A stretch of DNA of 64,000 nt from Crenobacter luteus (GTDB lineage: Bacteria > Pseudomonadota > Gammaproteobacteria > Burkholderiales > Chromobacteriaceae), in the NCBI RefSeq assembly GCF_004345725.1, contig NZ_SLXG01000009.1, positions 1 to 64,000 on the forward strand, written 5' to 3'. Positions 11,262 through 22,220 of this stretch are shown one piece after another. The notes beneath the pieces are model-generated. The model ran no database searches, had not been told where the DNA came from, and was given only the letters and a program-made list of their open reading frames with translations. Positions within the stretch are counted from its first letter, which is position 1. Each line of letters opens with the position of its first letter. The translations under genes were made by a program, and so were the position numbers.

Positions 11262-12641
11262 ATGAAGATCCTGATTCTCGGCGCCGGTCAGGTCGGCTCG
11301 ACGGTGGCCGAAAACCTGGTCTCCGAGAACAACGACATCACCGTCGTCGACCTCGACGCCAAGCTCTTGAAGCAACTGCAGGACCGGCTCGACATCCGCA
11401 CCGTGGCCGGCAACGCCGCGCATCCGTCGGTGCTGCAACGCGCCGGCGCCGAGGACACCGACCTGATGCTGGCGCTGACGCGCAACGACGAAACCAATCT
11501 GGTCGCCAGCAAGTTCGCGTCCGACCTGTTCAACGTGCCGACCTGCATCGCGCGCGTGCGTTCGAGCGACTACGTCGAATTCGGCGGCGACGACGACGCG
11601 CTGGCGCGCTTCGGCGTCGACCAGAGCATCTGCCCCGAGCAGCTGGTCACCCACCAGCTGTCGCAGCTGTTCGACTACCCCGGCGCGCTGCGGGTGCTCG
11701 ACTTCGCCGACGGCCGCGTGCAACTGGTGGTGGTGCGCGCCGTCGAAGGCGGCCAGCTGGTCGGCAAGGCGCTCAAGCACATCCGCGACGACCTGCCGGG
11801 CGACGTCGATTGCCGCGTCTGCGCGATCTACCGCAAGGAGCAACTGGTGATCCCCGACGGCGACACGGTGGTGCTCGACGCCGACGAGGTGTTCTTCCTC
11901 GCGCCGCGCCGGCACGTCGCGCTGGTGCTGCGCGAGATGCGCAAGAGCGAGCAGCCGGTCAGGCGGGTGATGATCGCCGGCGGCGGCAACATCGGCCACC
12001 GGCTCGCGCGCGCGCTCGAGGCGCGCTTTGCGGTCAAGATCATCGAGAGCCGGCCCGAGCGCTGCCAGTGGTTGGCCGAGCAGGTTTCCGGCGCGCTGGT
12101 GCTGCAAGGCGAGGCGACCAACGAGGAGCTGCTCGAGGACGAGAACGTCGACGAGATGGACATGTTCTGCGCGCTGACCAACGACGACGAAGACAACATC
12201 ATGTCCTGTCTGCTGGCCAAGAAGCTCGGCGCCAAGCGCGTCGTCGCGCTGGTCAACCGCGGCAGCTACGTCGACCTGCTCGAGGGCGACCGCATCGACG
12301 TGGTCGTCTCGCCGCACCTGACGACGATCAGCGAGATCCTCGCCTACATCCGCCACGGCGACGTGGTCGAGGTCCATTCGCTGCGGCGCGGCGCGGCCGA
12401 GGCGATGGAAATCGTCGTGCACGGCGACCGCAAGACGTCCAAGGTCGTCGGGCGCCGGCTCGAACAGATCGCGATGCCGGCCGGCTGCCACATCAGCGCC
12501 ATCGTGCGCGGCGAGACGGTGCAGATGGCACACCACGACCTCGTCGTCGAGGACGGCGACCACCTGATCATCTTCGTCGCCAAGAAGCGCCTGATCCGCG
12601 AGGTCGAAAAACTCATCCAACCCAGCTTCGGCTTTTTCTAG
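11262..12641 (+). CDS. trkA: TrkA, regulatory NAD-binding subunit of Trk potassium uptake
   Basis: 459 residues, the full-length duplicated form. Two RCK-N Rossmann domains begin with ILGAGQVGSTVAENL (near residue 4) and MIAGGGNIGHRLARAL (near 237), each followed by an RCK-C domain. TrkA sits on the cytoplasmic face of the TrkH channel and gates it in response to nucleotides. trkH follows nine bases downstream. One dispersed motif copy is embedded at 12071-12080. Confidence 0.97.
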   Translation: MKILILGAGQVGSTVAENLVSENNDITVVDLDAKLLKQLQDRLDIRTVAGNAAHPSVLQRAGAEDTDLMLALTRNDETNLVASKFASDLFNVPTCIARVRSSDYVEFGGDDDALARFGVDQSICPEQLVTHQLSQLFDYPGALRVLDFADGRVQLVVVRAVEGGQLVGKALKHIRDDLPGDVDCRVCAIYRKEQLVIPDGDTVVLDADEVFFLAPRRHVALVLREMRKSEQPVRRVMIAGGGNIGHRLARALEARFAVKIIESRPERCQWLAEQVSGALVLQGEATNEELLEDENVDEMDMFCALTNDDEDNIMSCLLAKKLGAKRVVALVNRGSYVDLLEGDRIDVVVSPHLTTISEILAYIRHGDVVEVHSLRRGAAEAMEIVVHGDRKTSKVVGRRLEQIAMPAGCHISAIVRGETVQMAHHDLVVEDGDHLIIFVAKKRLIREVEKLIQPSFGFF

Positions 12642-12650
12642 AATCGCAGG

Positions 12651-14165
12651 ATGTTCCCCAGGACCCTCTCCCCGACCGCCCCGCGGCCCGACACCGCGCG
12701 CCACGTCACCGCGAACAAGCTGCTGCCGGTCGTCAACGTGTTCGCCCGCTTGGCGATGCTGTTTTCCTTGCTGCTGGCCGTACCGGCGCTGGTGTCGCTG
12801 TGGTACGACGACGGTAGCGCGCGGCACTTCCTGCAGGCGGCGCTGACCGGCCTCGCCCTGGGCGCGGCGCTGTGGGCGATCAGCTTCCGCTACCAGCGCG
12901 AACTGCGCACCCGCGACGGCTTCTTGCTGGTTGCGCTGGTCTGGCTCGGCTTCACCTGCATCGCCGCGCTGCCGTTCCAGTACCACTTCCCGGCGATGAG
13001 CTATACCGACGCCTTCTTCGAGGCGATGTCGGGCCTGTCGACCACCGGCGCGACGGTGATGACCGGGCTGGACACGCTGCCCCGGAGCCTCAACTTCTGG
13101 CGCCACTTCTCGAGCTGGCTGGGCGGCATGGGCATCATCGTGCTGGCGGTCGCCATCCTGCCGATGCTCGGCATCGGCGGCATGCGGCTCTACAAGGCCG
13201 AGATGCCCGGGCCGATCAAGGACAACAAGCTGGCGCCGCGCATCGACAGCACCGCCAAGAGCCTGTGGTACGTCTACTGCGGCATGACGGTCGCCTGCGC
13301 GGTCGCGCTCAAGATCGCCGGCATGGAATGGTTCGACGCCGTCTGCCACGCCTTCACCACCATCGCGCTCGGTGGCGCGTCCACGCACGACGCCAGCGTC
13401 GGCCACTTCGACTCGCCGGCGATCGAGATGGTGATGACCGGCTTCATGGTGCTGGCGGCGCTGAACTACGCGACCCACTTCGTCGCCTGGCAGCAGCGCT
13501 CGGTGCGCGCCTACTTGCGCGACTCCGAAGCCAAGGCCATCCTGCTGCTGCTGACCGCGAGCGTCCTGATGCTGAGCTTCTACCTGGCGATCGAGGGCGT
13601 GTACGACTTCCCGACCGCGCTGCGGCACGTCAGCTTCAACCTCGTGTCGATCGCCACCGACAGCGGTTTCGTGACGGTCGACTACGGCCAGTGGCCGATC
13701 TTCGCGCCGCTGTGGATCCTGTTCCTGTCGTGCGTCACCGCCAGCTCCGGCTCGACCGGCAGCGGCATCAAGATGTTCCGCACGCTGACGCTGGCGCGCC
13801 AGAGCCAGCGCGAGATGCAGCAGCTCTTGCACCCGAACGCGGTGATTCCGCTCCGGGCCAACGGCCAGCGCGTGCCGGACACGCTGGTGTTCTCGGTGCT
13901 CGGCTTCATCTTCGTCTACTTCATGAGCGTCGTGCTGCTGACCTTCGTGCTCCTGGCCAGCGGCCTCGACTTCCTGACCGCCTTCTCGGCCATCGTCGCC
14001 TGCATCAACAACGCCGGCCCCGGGCTCGGCCAGGTGGGTCCGGCGGCGAACTATCAGTCGCTGACAGATTTCCAAACCTGGGTGTGCAGCCTCGCGATGT
14101 TGCTGGGCCGCCTCGAGATATTCACCCTGTTGATCCTGTTCACCCCGGCCTTCTGGCGCAAATAA
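12651..14165 (+). CDS. trkH: TrkH/TrkG potassium transporter
   Basis: 504 residues, about ten membrane segments plus the four selectivity-filter loops of the family, for example [10 protein letters not shown] (first P-loop) and [11 protein letters not shown] (third). It forms the ion-conducting dimer to which TrkA binds. It starts nine bases after trkA with GCAGG just ahead of the ATG. A TAGAAT hexamer overlaps the trkA stop codon six bases before the ATG; it may be fortuitous. Confidence 0.96.
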   Translation: MFPRTLSPTAPRPDTARHVTANKLLPVVNVFARLAMLFSLLLAVPALVSLWYDDGSARHFLQAALTGLALGAALWAISFRYQRELRTRDGFLLVALVWLGFTCIAALPFQYHFPAMSYTDAFFEAMSGLSTTGATVMTGLDTLPRSLNFWRHFSSWLGGMGIIVLAVAILPMLGIGGMRLYKAEMPGPIKDNKLAPRIDSTAKSLWYVYCGMTVACAVALKIAGMEWFDAVCHAFTTIALGGASTHDASVGHFDSPAIEMVMTGFMVLAALNYATHFVAWQQRSVRAYLRDSEAKAILLLLTASVLMLSFYLAIEGVYDFPTALRHVSFNLVSIATDSGFVTVDYGQWPIFAPLWILFLSCVTASSGSTGSGIKMFRTLTLARQSQREMQQLLHPNAVIPLRANGQRVPDTLVFSVLGFIFVYFMSVVLLTFVLLASGLDFLTAFSAIVACINNAGPGLGQVGPAANYQSLTDFQTWVCSLAMLLGRLEIFTLLILFTPAFWRK

Positions 14166-14171
14166 GGCAAC

Positions 14172-16034
14172 ATGACAATGACAAAGCTGTTTTTCCGCCC
14201 CCTGCTGGCCGCCGTGCTGCTGGGCCTGGGCGTCGCCGCCGAGGCCGCGCCGGCCGACGACCTGGTCGCCGCGCGCGACGCCTTCCGCCGCAAGGACGAC
14301 GCGGCGCTCGCCGCCTACGCGCAGGCGATGCGCGACGACGCCCTCGCGGTCTACCCGCGCTACTGGCAAGCCTGGCGCGCGCTCGAACGCGACGACGACG
14401 CGACCGTCGCGCGCTTTTTGTCCGTCGAGCCGGCCAGCGCGCTGAGCGAGCGCGTCCGCAACGAATGGCTCAAGCGCCTCGGCAAGCGCGGCGACTGGGA
14501 GCGTTTCGCCGACGAATGGTCGCGCCTGCCCGAGGCCGGCCGCGACGAGGAAAGCACCTGCCTGGGCGAGCTGATGCTGCTGCGCCAGGGCCGCACGCCC
14601 GGCAACTTCGACCGTTTCCTGCAAAGCCGCAGCCTGCCCGAGGGCTGCAACCGGCTGATCTACGCCGCCGGCAACCGCCAGCTCGTCGACCGCGACTGGC
14701 TGCTGCAGCGCCACCGGCTGCTCTTGGCCGGCAACTTCGCCACCGCCGCGCGCGAGCTGGCGCTGGCGACCAACCTGCCGGTCGCCGGCTCGGCCAACCT
14801 CGACAGCGACGCCGGCCGCGAGGCGACGGTCGGCCGGCTGTTGCAAAAGGCGCGACAGAACGTCGACGCCGCGGCGGTCGAGCTGGCCGGCGTCGAGGAC
14901 GCGCTCGGCAGCGCGCGCGCCGGCTTCGTCTGGGGCCAGCTCGCGCTCGCCTCGGCCAAGCGGCTCAACACGGCGGTCGCGCTGCAATGGTTCGAGCGCG
15001 CCGACCGCCGCCAGTTGACCACCGAGCAGTGGGAATGGTGGGCGCGCGCCGCGCTGCGCCAGGGCGACTGGCAGCGTGTGGAACGCATCGTGCGCGCGAT
15101 GCCGGACGAGCTGGAGAACAAGCCCGGCTGGCAGTACTGGCGCGCGCGCGCGCTCAAGGCGCAGGGCCGGATCGGCGAGGCCAACCCGCTGCTGGTCCGC
15201 GCCAGCCAGGGCAACCAGTACTACTCGCTGCTCGCGCTCGAGGAACTCGGCAACGTGCTCGACGCGCCGACGAACGGCGCGCGGCCGGGGCAGGCCGAGA
15301 TCGACCGGCTGTCGAACGAGGCGGCCATCCGCCGTGCGCTGCGACTATTCGACATCTCCAGCTCGCGCGGCGTCGCCGAGATCCGCGAGGACGCGCGCCG
15401 CGAATGGCGCTGGGCGATGCGCGGCCGCAGCGACGCCGAGCTGCTGGCGGCGGCCGAGCTGGCGCGCCGCGCCGGCTTCTACGACATGGCGATCTTCAGC
15501 GCCGAGCGCACCCGAGACAACCACGACTTCGGCCTGCGCTACCTGTCGCCCTACCGCGACGTCACGCAGCGCTACGCGCGCCAGCTCGGCGTCGACGAGG
15601 CGTGGATCTACGGCCTGATCCGCCAGGAAAGCCGCTTCGTCCACGTCGCGCGCTCGCACGTCGGCGCCTCCGGCCTGATGCAGCTGATGCCGGCCACCGC
15701 GCGCTGGGTCGCCGGCAAGGTCGGCCTGTCGAGCTTCTCGGTGGACGACATCGACACCAACATCCAGCTCGGCACCTGGTATCTGCGCCACGTGCTCGAC
15801 ACCCTCGGCCAACCCGTACTCGCGACCGCGGCGTATAATGCCGGCCCGGGCCGCGCCCGCGCCTGGCAAGCCGGCGTGCCGCTCGAAGGCGCGGTGTACG
15901 CCGAGACCATCCCCTTCAACGAAACGCGCGACTACGTGCAGAAGGTGATGGCCAACGCCGCCTATTACGCCAGCGGCTTCGGTCACGCCAACCTGTCGCT
16001 GAAGGCCCGCCTGGGCACCATCGCCGCCCGTTGA
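14172..16034 (+). CDS. slt: soluble lytic murein transglycosylase Slt
   Basis: 620 residues. A signal peptide (about 25 residues, ending AEAAPAD) targets it to the periplasm. A long alpha-helical superhelical region follows, then a C-terminal SLT domain from about residue 470 with the catalytic Glu in GLIRQESRF and the motifs GASGLMQLMPATA and AAYNAGPGRARAW. It cleaves glycan strands to 1,6-anhydromuropeptides. It begins six bases after trkH. Three dispersed motif copies lie within it (14790, 14952, 15805). Confidence 0.94.
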   Translation: MTMTKLFFRPLLAAVLLGLGVAAEAAPADDLVAARDAFRRKDDAALAAYAQAMRDDALAVYPRYWQAWRALERDDDATVARFLSVEPASALSERVRNEWLKRLGKRGDWERFADEWSRLPEAGRDEESTCLGELMLLRQGRTPGNFDRFLQSRSLPEGCNRLIYAAGNRQLVDRDWLLQRHRLLLAGNFATAARELALATNLPVAGSANLDSDAGREATVGRLLQKARQNVDAAAVELAGVEDALGSARAGFVWGQLALASAKRLNTAVALQWFERADRRQLTTEQWEWWARAALRQGDWQRVERIVRAMPDELENKPGWQYWRARALKAQGRIGEANPLLVRASQGNQYYSLLALEELGNVLDAPTNGARPGQAEIDRLSNEAAIRRALRLFDISSSRGVAEIREDARREWRWAMRGRSDAELLAAAELARRAGFYDMAIFSAERTRDNHDFGLRYLSPYRDVTQRYARQLGVDEAWIYGLIRQESRFVHVARSHVGASGLMQLMPATARWVAGKVGLSSFSVDDIDTNIQLGTWYLRHVLDTLGQPVLATAAYNAGPGRARAWQAGVPLEGAVYAETIPFNETRDYVQKVMANAAYYASGFGHANLSLKARLGTIAAR

Positions 16035-16060
16035 TTTTTCAAGACAAGAAGAGAGTTGAC

Positions 16061-17008
16061 ATGAAATTCCAGCGCATCGCCCTCGTCGGCGGCAGCGGAT
16101 TCCTCGGCACCTACATCGCCGAACGCCTGGTCGAACAGGACGTCGAACTGACCATCCCGAGCCGCCGCCGCGAACGCCACAAACCCGAACTGATCCTGCT
16201 GCCCAAGACGCAGCTCGAGGAGGTCGACGTCAACGACGCCGCCGCGCTCGGCCGCCTCCTGGCCGGCCACGACGCGGTGGTCAGCATGGTCGGCATCCTG
16301 CACGGCGACGCGCGCCGCTTCGAGGCCGCGCACGTCGAACTGGTCAGGAAGATCGTCGACGCGATGAAGGCCAACGGCATCCGCCGCCTGGTGCACATCA
16401 GCGCGCTGGGCGCCGACGAGAAGGGCCCCAGCCTCTACCAGCAGAGCAAGGGCCGCGGCGAGAAGGTGGTGATGGAAAGCGGCCTGGACTGGACCATCCT
16501 GCGCCCGTCGGTCGTGTTCGGCCGCGGCGACCGCTTCCTGAACATGTTCGCCTGCCTGGGCCGGGCGCTGCCCTTGCTGCCGCTGGCCGGCGCCGACACC
16601 CGCTTCGCACCGGTCTGGGCCGACGACGTCGCACGCGCGGTGGTCGCCTGCTTCGAGCGCGACGCGACCATCGGCCAACGCTACGAGCTGACCGGACCCA
16701 AGACCTACACGCTGCGCGAGCTGGCCGAATACGCCAACGTCCTCGCCGGCCACCCCCGCCACGTGGTCGGCCTGCCGTCCGGCGTCGCGATGCTGCAGGC
16801 GGCGCTGATGGAGGCGCTGCCGGGCCCGACGTTGATCAGCCGCGACAACGTGCGCTCGCTCGCCATCGACAACGTCAGCAGCCAGCCCTTCCCGAGCGAG
16901 GCGCTCGGCTTCGCGCCGGCCGCGCTCGAGACCGTCGCGCCCGGCTACCTGAGCCAGGCCGAGTTCAACGCCACGCTGTCGCGCTACCGCGCCGGGGCCG
17001 GCCGCTGA
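16061..17008 (+). CDS. NDUFA9-type NAD(P)-binding SDR protein
   Basis: 315 residues, atypical short-chain dehydrogenase related to the complex I accessory subunit NDUFA9. The nucleotide-binding motif is [15 protein letters not shown]; the middle has [19 protein letters not shown], where the SDR active-site Tyr-x3-Lys survives as YQQSK, and the [16 protein letters not shown] segment is typical. The bacterial role is unclear; quinone-related functions have been proposed for relatives. The ATG at 16061 has an AAGAGAG site; an open extension to 16031 lacks one. Its TGA overlaps the ATG of cca (TGATG), so the two are translationally coupled. Confidence 0.85.
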   Translation: MKFQRIALVGGSGFLGTYIAERLVEQDVELTIPSRRRERHKPELILLPKTQLEEVDVNDAAALGRLLAGHDAVVSMVGILHGDARRFEAAHVELVRKIVDAMKANGIRRLVHISALGADEKGPSLYQQSKGRGEKVVMESGLDWTILRPSVVFGRGDRFLNMFACLGRALPLLPLAGADTRFAPVWADDVARAVVACFERDATIGQRYELTGPKTYTLRELAEYANVLAGHPRHVVGLPSGVAMLQAALMEALPGPTLISRDNVRSLAIDNVSSQPFPSEALGFAPAALETVAPGYLSQAEFNATLSRYRAGAGR

Positions 17009-18240
17009 TGCAGGTCTACGTGGTCGGCGGCGCGGTGCGCGACCGCCTGCTGGGGCGCCCCGTCGCCGACCGCGACTGGGTCGTGGTCGGCGAAAGCGCG
17101 GAATCGATGCTGGCGGCCGGTTTCCGGCCGGTCGGCCGCGACTTTCCGGTCTTCCTGCACCCCGAAACGCACGAGGAGTACGCGCTGGCGCGCACCGAGC
17201 GCAAGGTCGGCCGCGGCTACCACGGCTTCACCTTCCACGCCGCGCCCGACGTGACGCTCGAGGACGACCTCGCGCGCCGCGACCTGACCATCAACGCGAT
17301 GGCCGAGGATGAGCACGGCAACGTCACCGACCCCTTCGGCGGCCGCGCCGACCTCGCCGCCGGCGTGCTGCGCCACGTCAGCCCCGCCTTCGCCGAGGAC
17401 CCGGTGCGCATCCTGCGCGTCGCGCGCTTCGCCGCGCGCTACGGCTTTGCCGTCGCGCCCGAGACGATGGCGCTGATGCGCCAGATGGTCGACTCGGGCG
17501 AGGTCGACGCGCTGGTGCCCGAACGCGTCTGGCAGGAAGTCGCCAAGGGGCTGATGGAGGACACGCCGTCGCGCATGTTCCTCGTGCTGCGCGAGGCCGG
17601 CGCGCTCGCGCGCGTGCTGCCCGAAGTCGACGCGCTGTTCGGCGTGCCGCAGCGCGCCGACTACCACCCCGAGATCGATACCGGCGACCACGTGATGCGC
17701 GTGGTCGACTACGCCGCGGCGGCCAAGGCGCCGCTGCCGGTGCGTTTCGCCGCGCTCCTGCACGACCTGGGCAAGGCGCTGACGCCGCCCGACGTGCTGC
17801 CGCGCCACATCGGCCACGAAGCGCGCGGCAAGGCACCTATCCTCGCGCTGTGCGAGCGCCTGCGCGCGCCGGCCGACTGCCGCGACCTCGCGCTGATCAC
17901 CGCGCAATACCACACGCTGGTGCACCGCGCCGGCGAATTGCGCCCCGACACGCTCCTGAAGCTGTTCCGCGACTGCGACGCGCTGCGCCGCCCGGAACGC
18001 TTCGCGATGCTGCTCGACGCCTGCCTGGCCGACGCGCGCGGCCGGCTCGGCTTCGAAGCCTGCGACTACCCGCAGGCCGACTGGCTCGCCGCGGCGCTCG
18101 CCGTCGCGCGTGCCGTCGACGCCGGTGCGATCGCGCGCGGCTGCGCCGCGCCCCAGGACATCCCCAAGGCGGTTGACGCGGCGCGTGTCGCGGCGCTCAC
18201 CGACTACAAAAACGCCCATCCCCTTCCGGCCCGTTCATGA
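17008..18240 (+). CDS. cca: multifunctional CCA tRNA nucleotidyltransferase
   Basis: 410 residues, close to the E. coli enzyme. The N-terminal class II nucleotidyltransferase head has [10 protein letters not shown] and DRDWVVVG. The [10 protein letters not shown] and [18 protein letters not shown] motifs follow. A C-terminal HD domain (LLHDLGKAL) places it in the Gram-negative group that also has phosphatase and phosphodiesterase activity. It adds or repairs the 3' CCA of tRNAs. It overlaps both neighbours by a few bases. Confidence 0.97.
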   Translation: MQVYVVGGAVRDRLLGRPVADRDWVVVGESAESMLAAGFRPVGRDFPVFLHPETHEEYALARTERKVGRGYHGFTFHAAPDVTLEDDLARRDLTINAMAEDEHGNVTDPFGGRADLAAGVLRHVSPAFAEDPVRILRVARFAARYGFAVAPETMALMRQMVDSGEVDALVPERVWQEVAKGLMEDTPSRMFLVLREAGALARVLPEVDALFGVPQRADYHPEIDTGDHVMRVVDYAAAAKAPLPVRFAALLHDLGKALTPPDVLPRHIGHEARGKAPILALCERLRAPADCRDLALITAQYHTLVHRAGELRPDTLLKLFRDCDALRRPERFAMLLDACLADARGRLGFEACDYPQADWLAAALAVARAVDAGAIARGCAAPQDIPKAVDAARVAALTDYKNAHPLPARS

Positions 18241-19469
18241 CCGACTATTACCGTCTCAAAGCCAGCCTGATGCGCGGCGGCACGAGCAAAGGCCTGTTCT
18301 TTCGCGCCGACGCCCTGCCCGACGACCCGGCGCTGGTCCAGCAACTCCTGATGCGCGCCATCGGCAGCCCCGACCCCTACGGCCGCCAGATCGACGGCCT
18401 GGGCACCGGCATCTCCAGCACCAGCAAGGTCGCCATCATCGGCCCGTCGAGCCAGCCCGACTGCGACGTCGACTACCTGTTCGGCCACGTCGCGATCGGC
18501 GAGCCGCTGATCGACTGGACCGGCAGCTGCGGCAACCTGACCGCCGCCGTGCCGCTGTTCGCGCTGATGGAAAAACTCGCCAGCAAGCCCGACGGCGCCG
18601 CCGAGATCCGCATCTGGCAGGCCAACACCGCCAAGAAGATCGTCGCCGAACTCGCGGTCAAGGACGGCGAACCGGTGCTGACCGGCGACTTTCGCGTCGA
18701 CGGCGTCGCCTTCCCGGCCGCGCCGATCACGCTGCGCTTTCTCGACCCGGCCGGCGGCGTCGCCGGCAAGCTGTTCCCGTCGGGCTCGCCCAAGGACACG
18801 CTGAAGCTGCCCGACGGCCGCAAGGTCGAGGCGACGCTGATCGACGCCGGCAACCCGACCGTGTTTGTGCGCGCCGCCGACCTCGAACTGAGCGGCTTCG
18901 AGACCGCCGCCGAACTCGACCTTGCGCGTCTCGACGAGCTCGAGTCGCTGCGCGCGCAGGCCGCCGTCAAGATGGGGCTGGCCAAGACCGTCGCCGAGGC
19001 GACCTTCGAACGCCCGGCGGTGCCGAAGATCAGCTTCATCAGTCCGGCGCGCGTCGAGGGCACCGAACTGAACGCGCGCATCGTGTCGATGGGCAAGCTG
19101 CACCACGCCTACACCGGCACCGGCGCGATCGCGCTGGCGACCGCCGCCGCGATGAAGGACACCGTGGTCAGCGACATGCTCGGCCAACCGTGGCGCGGCA
19201 AACCGCTGCCGTTCAGCCACGCCAGCGGCACGCAGACGCTCGAAGCCATCGTCAAGCGCCACGGCCGCGGCTGGCGCGTCGCCGAGGTGGTGATGACGCG
19301 CACCGCGCGCCCGCTGATGGCCGGCGAAGTGTTCGTACCGGCGCCGCCCCCCGCCGTCGAGGCCGCCGAGGCGGGCGCCGGCACGGCGCCCGAAGCCGCA
19401 CCGGCCAAGCCCAAACGCAAGCCGGCGGCGCGCAAGCCCAAATCCCGACCCAAGCCCGACGGCAAATAA
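18237..19469 (+). CDS. prpF: PrpF-family isomerase with a basic C-terminal tail
   Basis: 410 residues. Start [19 protein letters not shown] and the motifs [13 protein letters not shown] and [12 protein letters not shown] are those of PrpF, a diaminopimelate-epimerase-fold protein that isomerises 2-methylaconitate for the AcnD form of the methylcitrate cycle. No prpB, prpC or acnD lies nearby, so it may act on another aconitate-like substrate. Unusual feature: about 40 extra residues at the C-terminus, first Ala/Glu-rich, then Lys/Arg/Pro-rich, as in a nucleic-acid-binding or disordered tail. ATGA overlap with cca. Confidence 0.85.
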   Translation: MTDYYRLKASLMRGGTSKGLFFRADALPDDPALVQQLLMRAIGSPDPYGRQIDGLGTGISSTSKVAIIGPSSQPDCDVDYLFGHVAIGEPLIDWTGSCGNLTAAVPLFALMEKLASKPDGAAEIRIWQANTAKKIVAELAVKDGEPVLTGDFRVDGVAFPAAPITLRFLDPAGGVAGKLFPSGSPKDTLKLPDGRKVEATLIDAGNPTVFVRAADLELSGFETAAELDLARLDELESLRAQAAVKMGLAKTVAEATFERPAVPKISFISPARVEGTELNARIVSMGKLHHAYTGTGAIALATAAAMKDTVVSDMLGQPWRGKPLPFSHASGTQTLEAIVKRHGRGWRVAEVVMTRTARPLMAGEVFVPAPPPAVEAAEAGAGTAPEAAPAKPKRKPAARKPKSRPKPDGK

Positions 19470-19470
19470 A

Positions 19471-19503
19471 CGGCTCGGCCAACCGCCAAGGTTGGCCGAG
19501 CCG
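19471..19503. terminator. terminator built from an inverted motif pair
   Basis: CGGCTCGGCCAACC, a 5-nt loop, and the exact complement, directly after the prpF stop codon. Each arm is one copy of the dispersed motif. Plus-strand transcripts then meet GTTTGAG, only a weak T-run. Confidence 0.85.
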
Positions 19504-19894
19504 TTTGAGCGACCGTGCTCATGCCGGTACGGCTCTAACCCTGCCGTTCGATCCGGCGCCCACTCGCGGGCGCTGCCGCATACGCTTGTTCAGGCAGCAA
19601 GGCGCACGCCGCCACCGCCTTGTGCGGCTCGTCCGCCCGAACGCGCAGCGCGGACGAGCAAGCGATCGCGGCGGGCGATCCCGGCCGGCAGCGGCGGCAA
19701 GGGAGGGCGGACGCCGCGCACGAACAGGCGGCTGACGGACGGGGCCGGCGTCGTCGCCATGGCGGCGACCAGGCTGGGGCGAGGCCGTGGCGGCGACACG
19801 GTCGACGACGTTGGCCTACGGAATGCGCCGGCTGCCGCGCCGACGTGGTCGGAAGCGGATTTGCAGAGATTTTATTGGTATTGAATTACATCCG
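19504..19894. other. intergenic stretch, no gene seen
   Basis: 391 bp between the prpF terminator and tRNA-Leu. Very GC-rich up to about 19850, then AT-rich beside the tRNA. A 69-residue minus-strand frame (19590-19799) is Arg/Pro/Ala-rich without family features and is not called. It may be decayed sequence. Confidence 0.5.
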
Positions 19895-19979
19895 TGGTGC
19901 GAGGGAAGAGACTCGAACTCTCACGCCTTGCGGCGCTGGAACCTAAATCCAGTGCGTCTACCAATTCCGCCACCCTCGC
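19895..19979 (-). tRNA. tRNA-Leu (anticodon UAG)
   Basis: 85 nt including an encoded CCA. Acceptor GCGAGGG pairs with CCCTCGC. The anticodon arm CTGGA-TTTAGGT-TCCAG gives UAG. There is a long variable arm as expected for Leu, and a T-arm GAGTTCGAGTCTC. Confidence 0.96.
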
Positions 19980-20008
19980 ATCGGGTGAAATGCGCGAACG
20001 CGCCGCCG

Positions 20009-20037
20009 ATACTGTCATGCGACCGGCAAGGCCGCAA
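20009..20037 (-). promoter_or_regulatory. sigma70-type promoter of tRNA-Leu
   Basis: On the minus strand TTGCGG, 17 bp, CAGTAT, followed by a GC-rich discriminator. The expected start is about 20 bases before the mature tRNA 5' end. Confidence 0.6.
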
Positions 20038-20164
20038 GCATACATGAAGCGACGGTTTCGCGGCAAGGTCGCTTGCTTTTGGCGCAGGTCTTTAAGAAAC
20101 TAATCGCTGACAACCCCTGTCAATACACACAATTTGCAACCCCTAGTCGATGGAGACTGCAACT

Positions 20165-20857
20165 ATGCAACCGAACCTCAACACGGCCTACCAGACGACC
20201 ACCGTCGCCGCCGGGTCCAGCCAGAAGGTTCTGCGCAACACCTACGCGCTACTGGCCCTCTCGCTGGTACCGACCGTCATCGGCGCCGTCGTCGGCACCA
20301 ACATGAACTTCGCCTTCATGGCCGGCAGCCCGATCGTGTCCAGCCTGCTGATGCTGGCGGTCATTTACGGCCTGTTCTTCGCCATCGAGAAAAACAAGGA
20401 CAGCGGCCTCGGCGTCGCGCTGATGCTGCTCCTGACGCTGGTGATGGGCGTGCTGCTCGGCCCGCTGCTGCAGGTGGCTCTCAAGCTGTCGAACGGCGCC
20501 GAGCTGGTGATGCTCGCCGGCGGCTCCACCGCCGCGGTGTTCTTCGTGATGGCCGGCATCGCCACCACCACCAAGCGCGACCTGAGCGGCATGAGCAAGT
20601 TCCTGACCGTCGGCGCCATCGTGCTGATGGTGGCGGTGATCGCGAACCTCTTCCTGCAACTGCCCGCCCTGCACCTGACGCTGTGCGCCGGCTTCGCGCT
20701 GTTCAGCTCGCTGATGATCTTGTGGCAGGTCAAGGCCGTGGTCGACGGCGGCGAGACCAACTACGTGTCGGCCACGCTGACCCTGTACATCAGCATCTAC
20801 AACCTGTTCAGCTCGCTGCTGCAACTGTTGATGGCCTTCGGCGGCGAACGCGACTGA
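20165..20857 (+). CDS. Bax inhibitor-1 family membrane protein (YccA-like)
   Basis: 230 residues, seven hydrophobic segments, ending ISIYNLFSSLLQLLMAFGGERD, the conserved C-terminus of bacterial BI-1/YccA proteins. Relatives act as Ca2+ leak channels or modulate FtsH; the role here is inferred. I prefer ATG 20165 because GGAG at 20152-20155 is well placed for it; another ATG at 20150 would overlap that site. Monocistronic, with a clear terminator. Confidence 0.88.
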   Translation: MQPNLNTAYQTTTVAAGSSQKVLRNTYALLALSLVPTVIGAVVGTNMNFAFMAGSPIVSSLLMLAVIYGLFFAIEKNKDSGLGVALMLLLTLVMGVLLGPLLQVALKLSNGAELVMLAGGSTAAVFFVMAGIATTTKRDLSGMSKFLTVGAIVLMVAVIANLFLQLPALHLTLCAGFALFSSLMILWQVKAVVDGGETNYVSATLTLYISIYNLFSSLLQLLMAFGGERD

Positions 20858-20872
20858 CCCTGCTCCACCACG

Positions 20873-20905
20873 AAAAAAGCGCCGGCAAGCCCGGCGCTTT
20901 TTTTA
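20873..20905. terminator. bidirectional terminator
   Basis: Six A, GCGCCGG stem, 5-nt loop, CCGGCGC, then seven T. It serves the BI-1 gene on the plus strand and tilS on the minus strand, just overlapping the last bases of tilS. Confidence 0.92.
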
Positions 20906-22220
20906 TTTCTCCTCGACCGCCCCGGTGCGCAGCCGCCATACCGGCCACCAGCCTTCCTCCGCCCTCGCAGATTCCGAGTCCACCGCCACCGACGGCAGCG
21001 CCAGCAGGCGCCCGGCCGCGTCGTGGATCAGCGGCCAGCTCTCGCGCCAGGCCGGCGGTACGCCGGCCTCCTGCAACAAGGTCTTGACCGGCTTGGCGCC
21101 GACGGCCTGCCGCAGCCGTTCGCCGCCACGGCGGCGGCACAGCAGCAACGGCTGTCCTTCGAGCAGAGGCAGGCCACCCGGCCGCCGCTGCCACGACAGC
21201 GCCCCGCACCAGGCCGGCAGGACGAGTTCGGCGCCCGGCGCGAAGCAGACCGTCTCGGCGTCCGGCGCGACCGCCATCCTGAGCGGCAGCGGCCACACCT
21301 CGCCGCGATAGCGCTGCGCCTGCCCGCGCGACAGACGCCAGCCCGGGTTGCGGTCCGGCGCCGCCGACCACAGTTGGGCGCGGAATTCCTCCAGCGCGGC
21401 GGGCGACGATTCGCCGAGGCCCTGCGCCTGCGCCCAGCGCAACAGCAGCTGGCGCTGCCGCGGCGCCGACAGCGCGGCCAGCGCCGCCAGCTCGACCCGG
21501 CCGTCGCGCACGCAGGCCGCCGTATCCTGCTCGGCCAACTCGTCGAGCATCGCCGCCGCGTCGGCCATGTTCGACGCCGCCCGTGCCAAGGCCTGGCGGT
21601 AGTCCGGCTGCGAGCGCGCAAGTTCGGGCAGCCAGACGAGGCGCAGCCAGTTGCGTCGCCAGCGCGGGTCGGCGTTGCTGTCGTCGTCGACCCAGCCCAG
21701 CCGGTGCGCCTCGGCGTAGGCGCGCAACTGGCCGCGCGCGACGCCGAGCAACGGCCGCCACAGCGCCAGCCCCCCCTCGCGCCGCCAGACCGGCATCGCC
21801 GCCAGCGCGTGCGGGCCGCCGCCGCGCAACAGTTGCAGCAGCACCGTTTCGGCCTGGTCGTCCAGATGGTGGGCCAGCGCGATCACGTCGGCCGAACCCG
21901 CCGCGTAGGCCCGGTAGCGCGCCTGCCGCGCGGCGGCCTCCAGACTCTCGCCGCCGGCTCGGCCAACCTCGACGCGCGCGACGGCGAACGGCACGTCCCA
22001 GTCGGCGCACAGCGCGGCGCAGAAGTCCGCCCAGTCGTCGGCGTACGCGCTCAGGCCGTGGTGCACGTGCAGCGCCGAAAAGGCCGGCCCGCCGGCGTCT
22101 CGCCAGCGGCGCATCAGATGCAGCAGCACGACCGAGTCGAGCCCGCCCGACAGGCCGAGCGCCAAAACAGAATGGCCGGACACGCGGTCCGGCCAGGTCT
22201 GGGTCAGGCACTCGACGAGG

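Noticed and set aside
11223-14987. Very long open frame on the minus strand opposite trkA-trkH-slt
   Set aside because: Its translation is Arg/Ala/Gly/His-rich low-complexity sequence, the usual antisense shadow in GC-rich DNA, and both known genes on the other strand are certain. The same applies to antisense frames over ccoI, nrdA, purL and pga genes.
15833-15839. TATAAT-like hexamer (GTATAATG) inside slt
   Set aside because: Located in conserved SLT-domain codons for AYNAG, with no gene start to serve for 200 bp.
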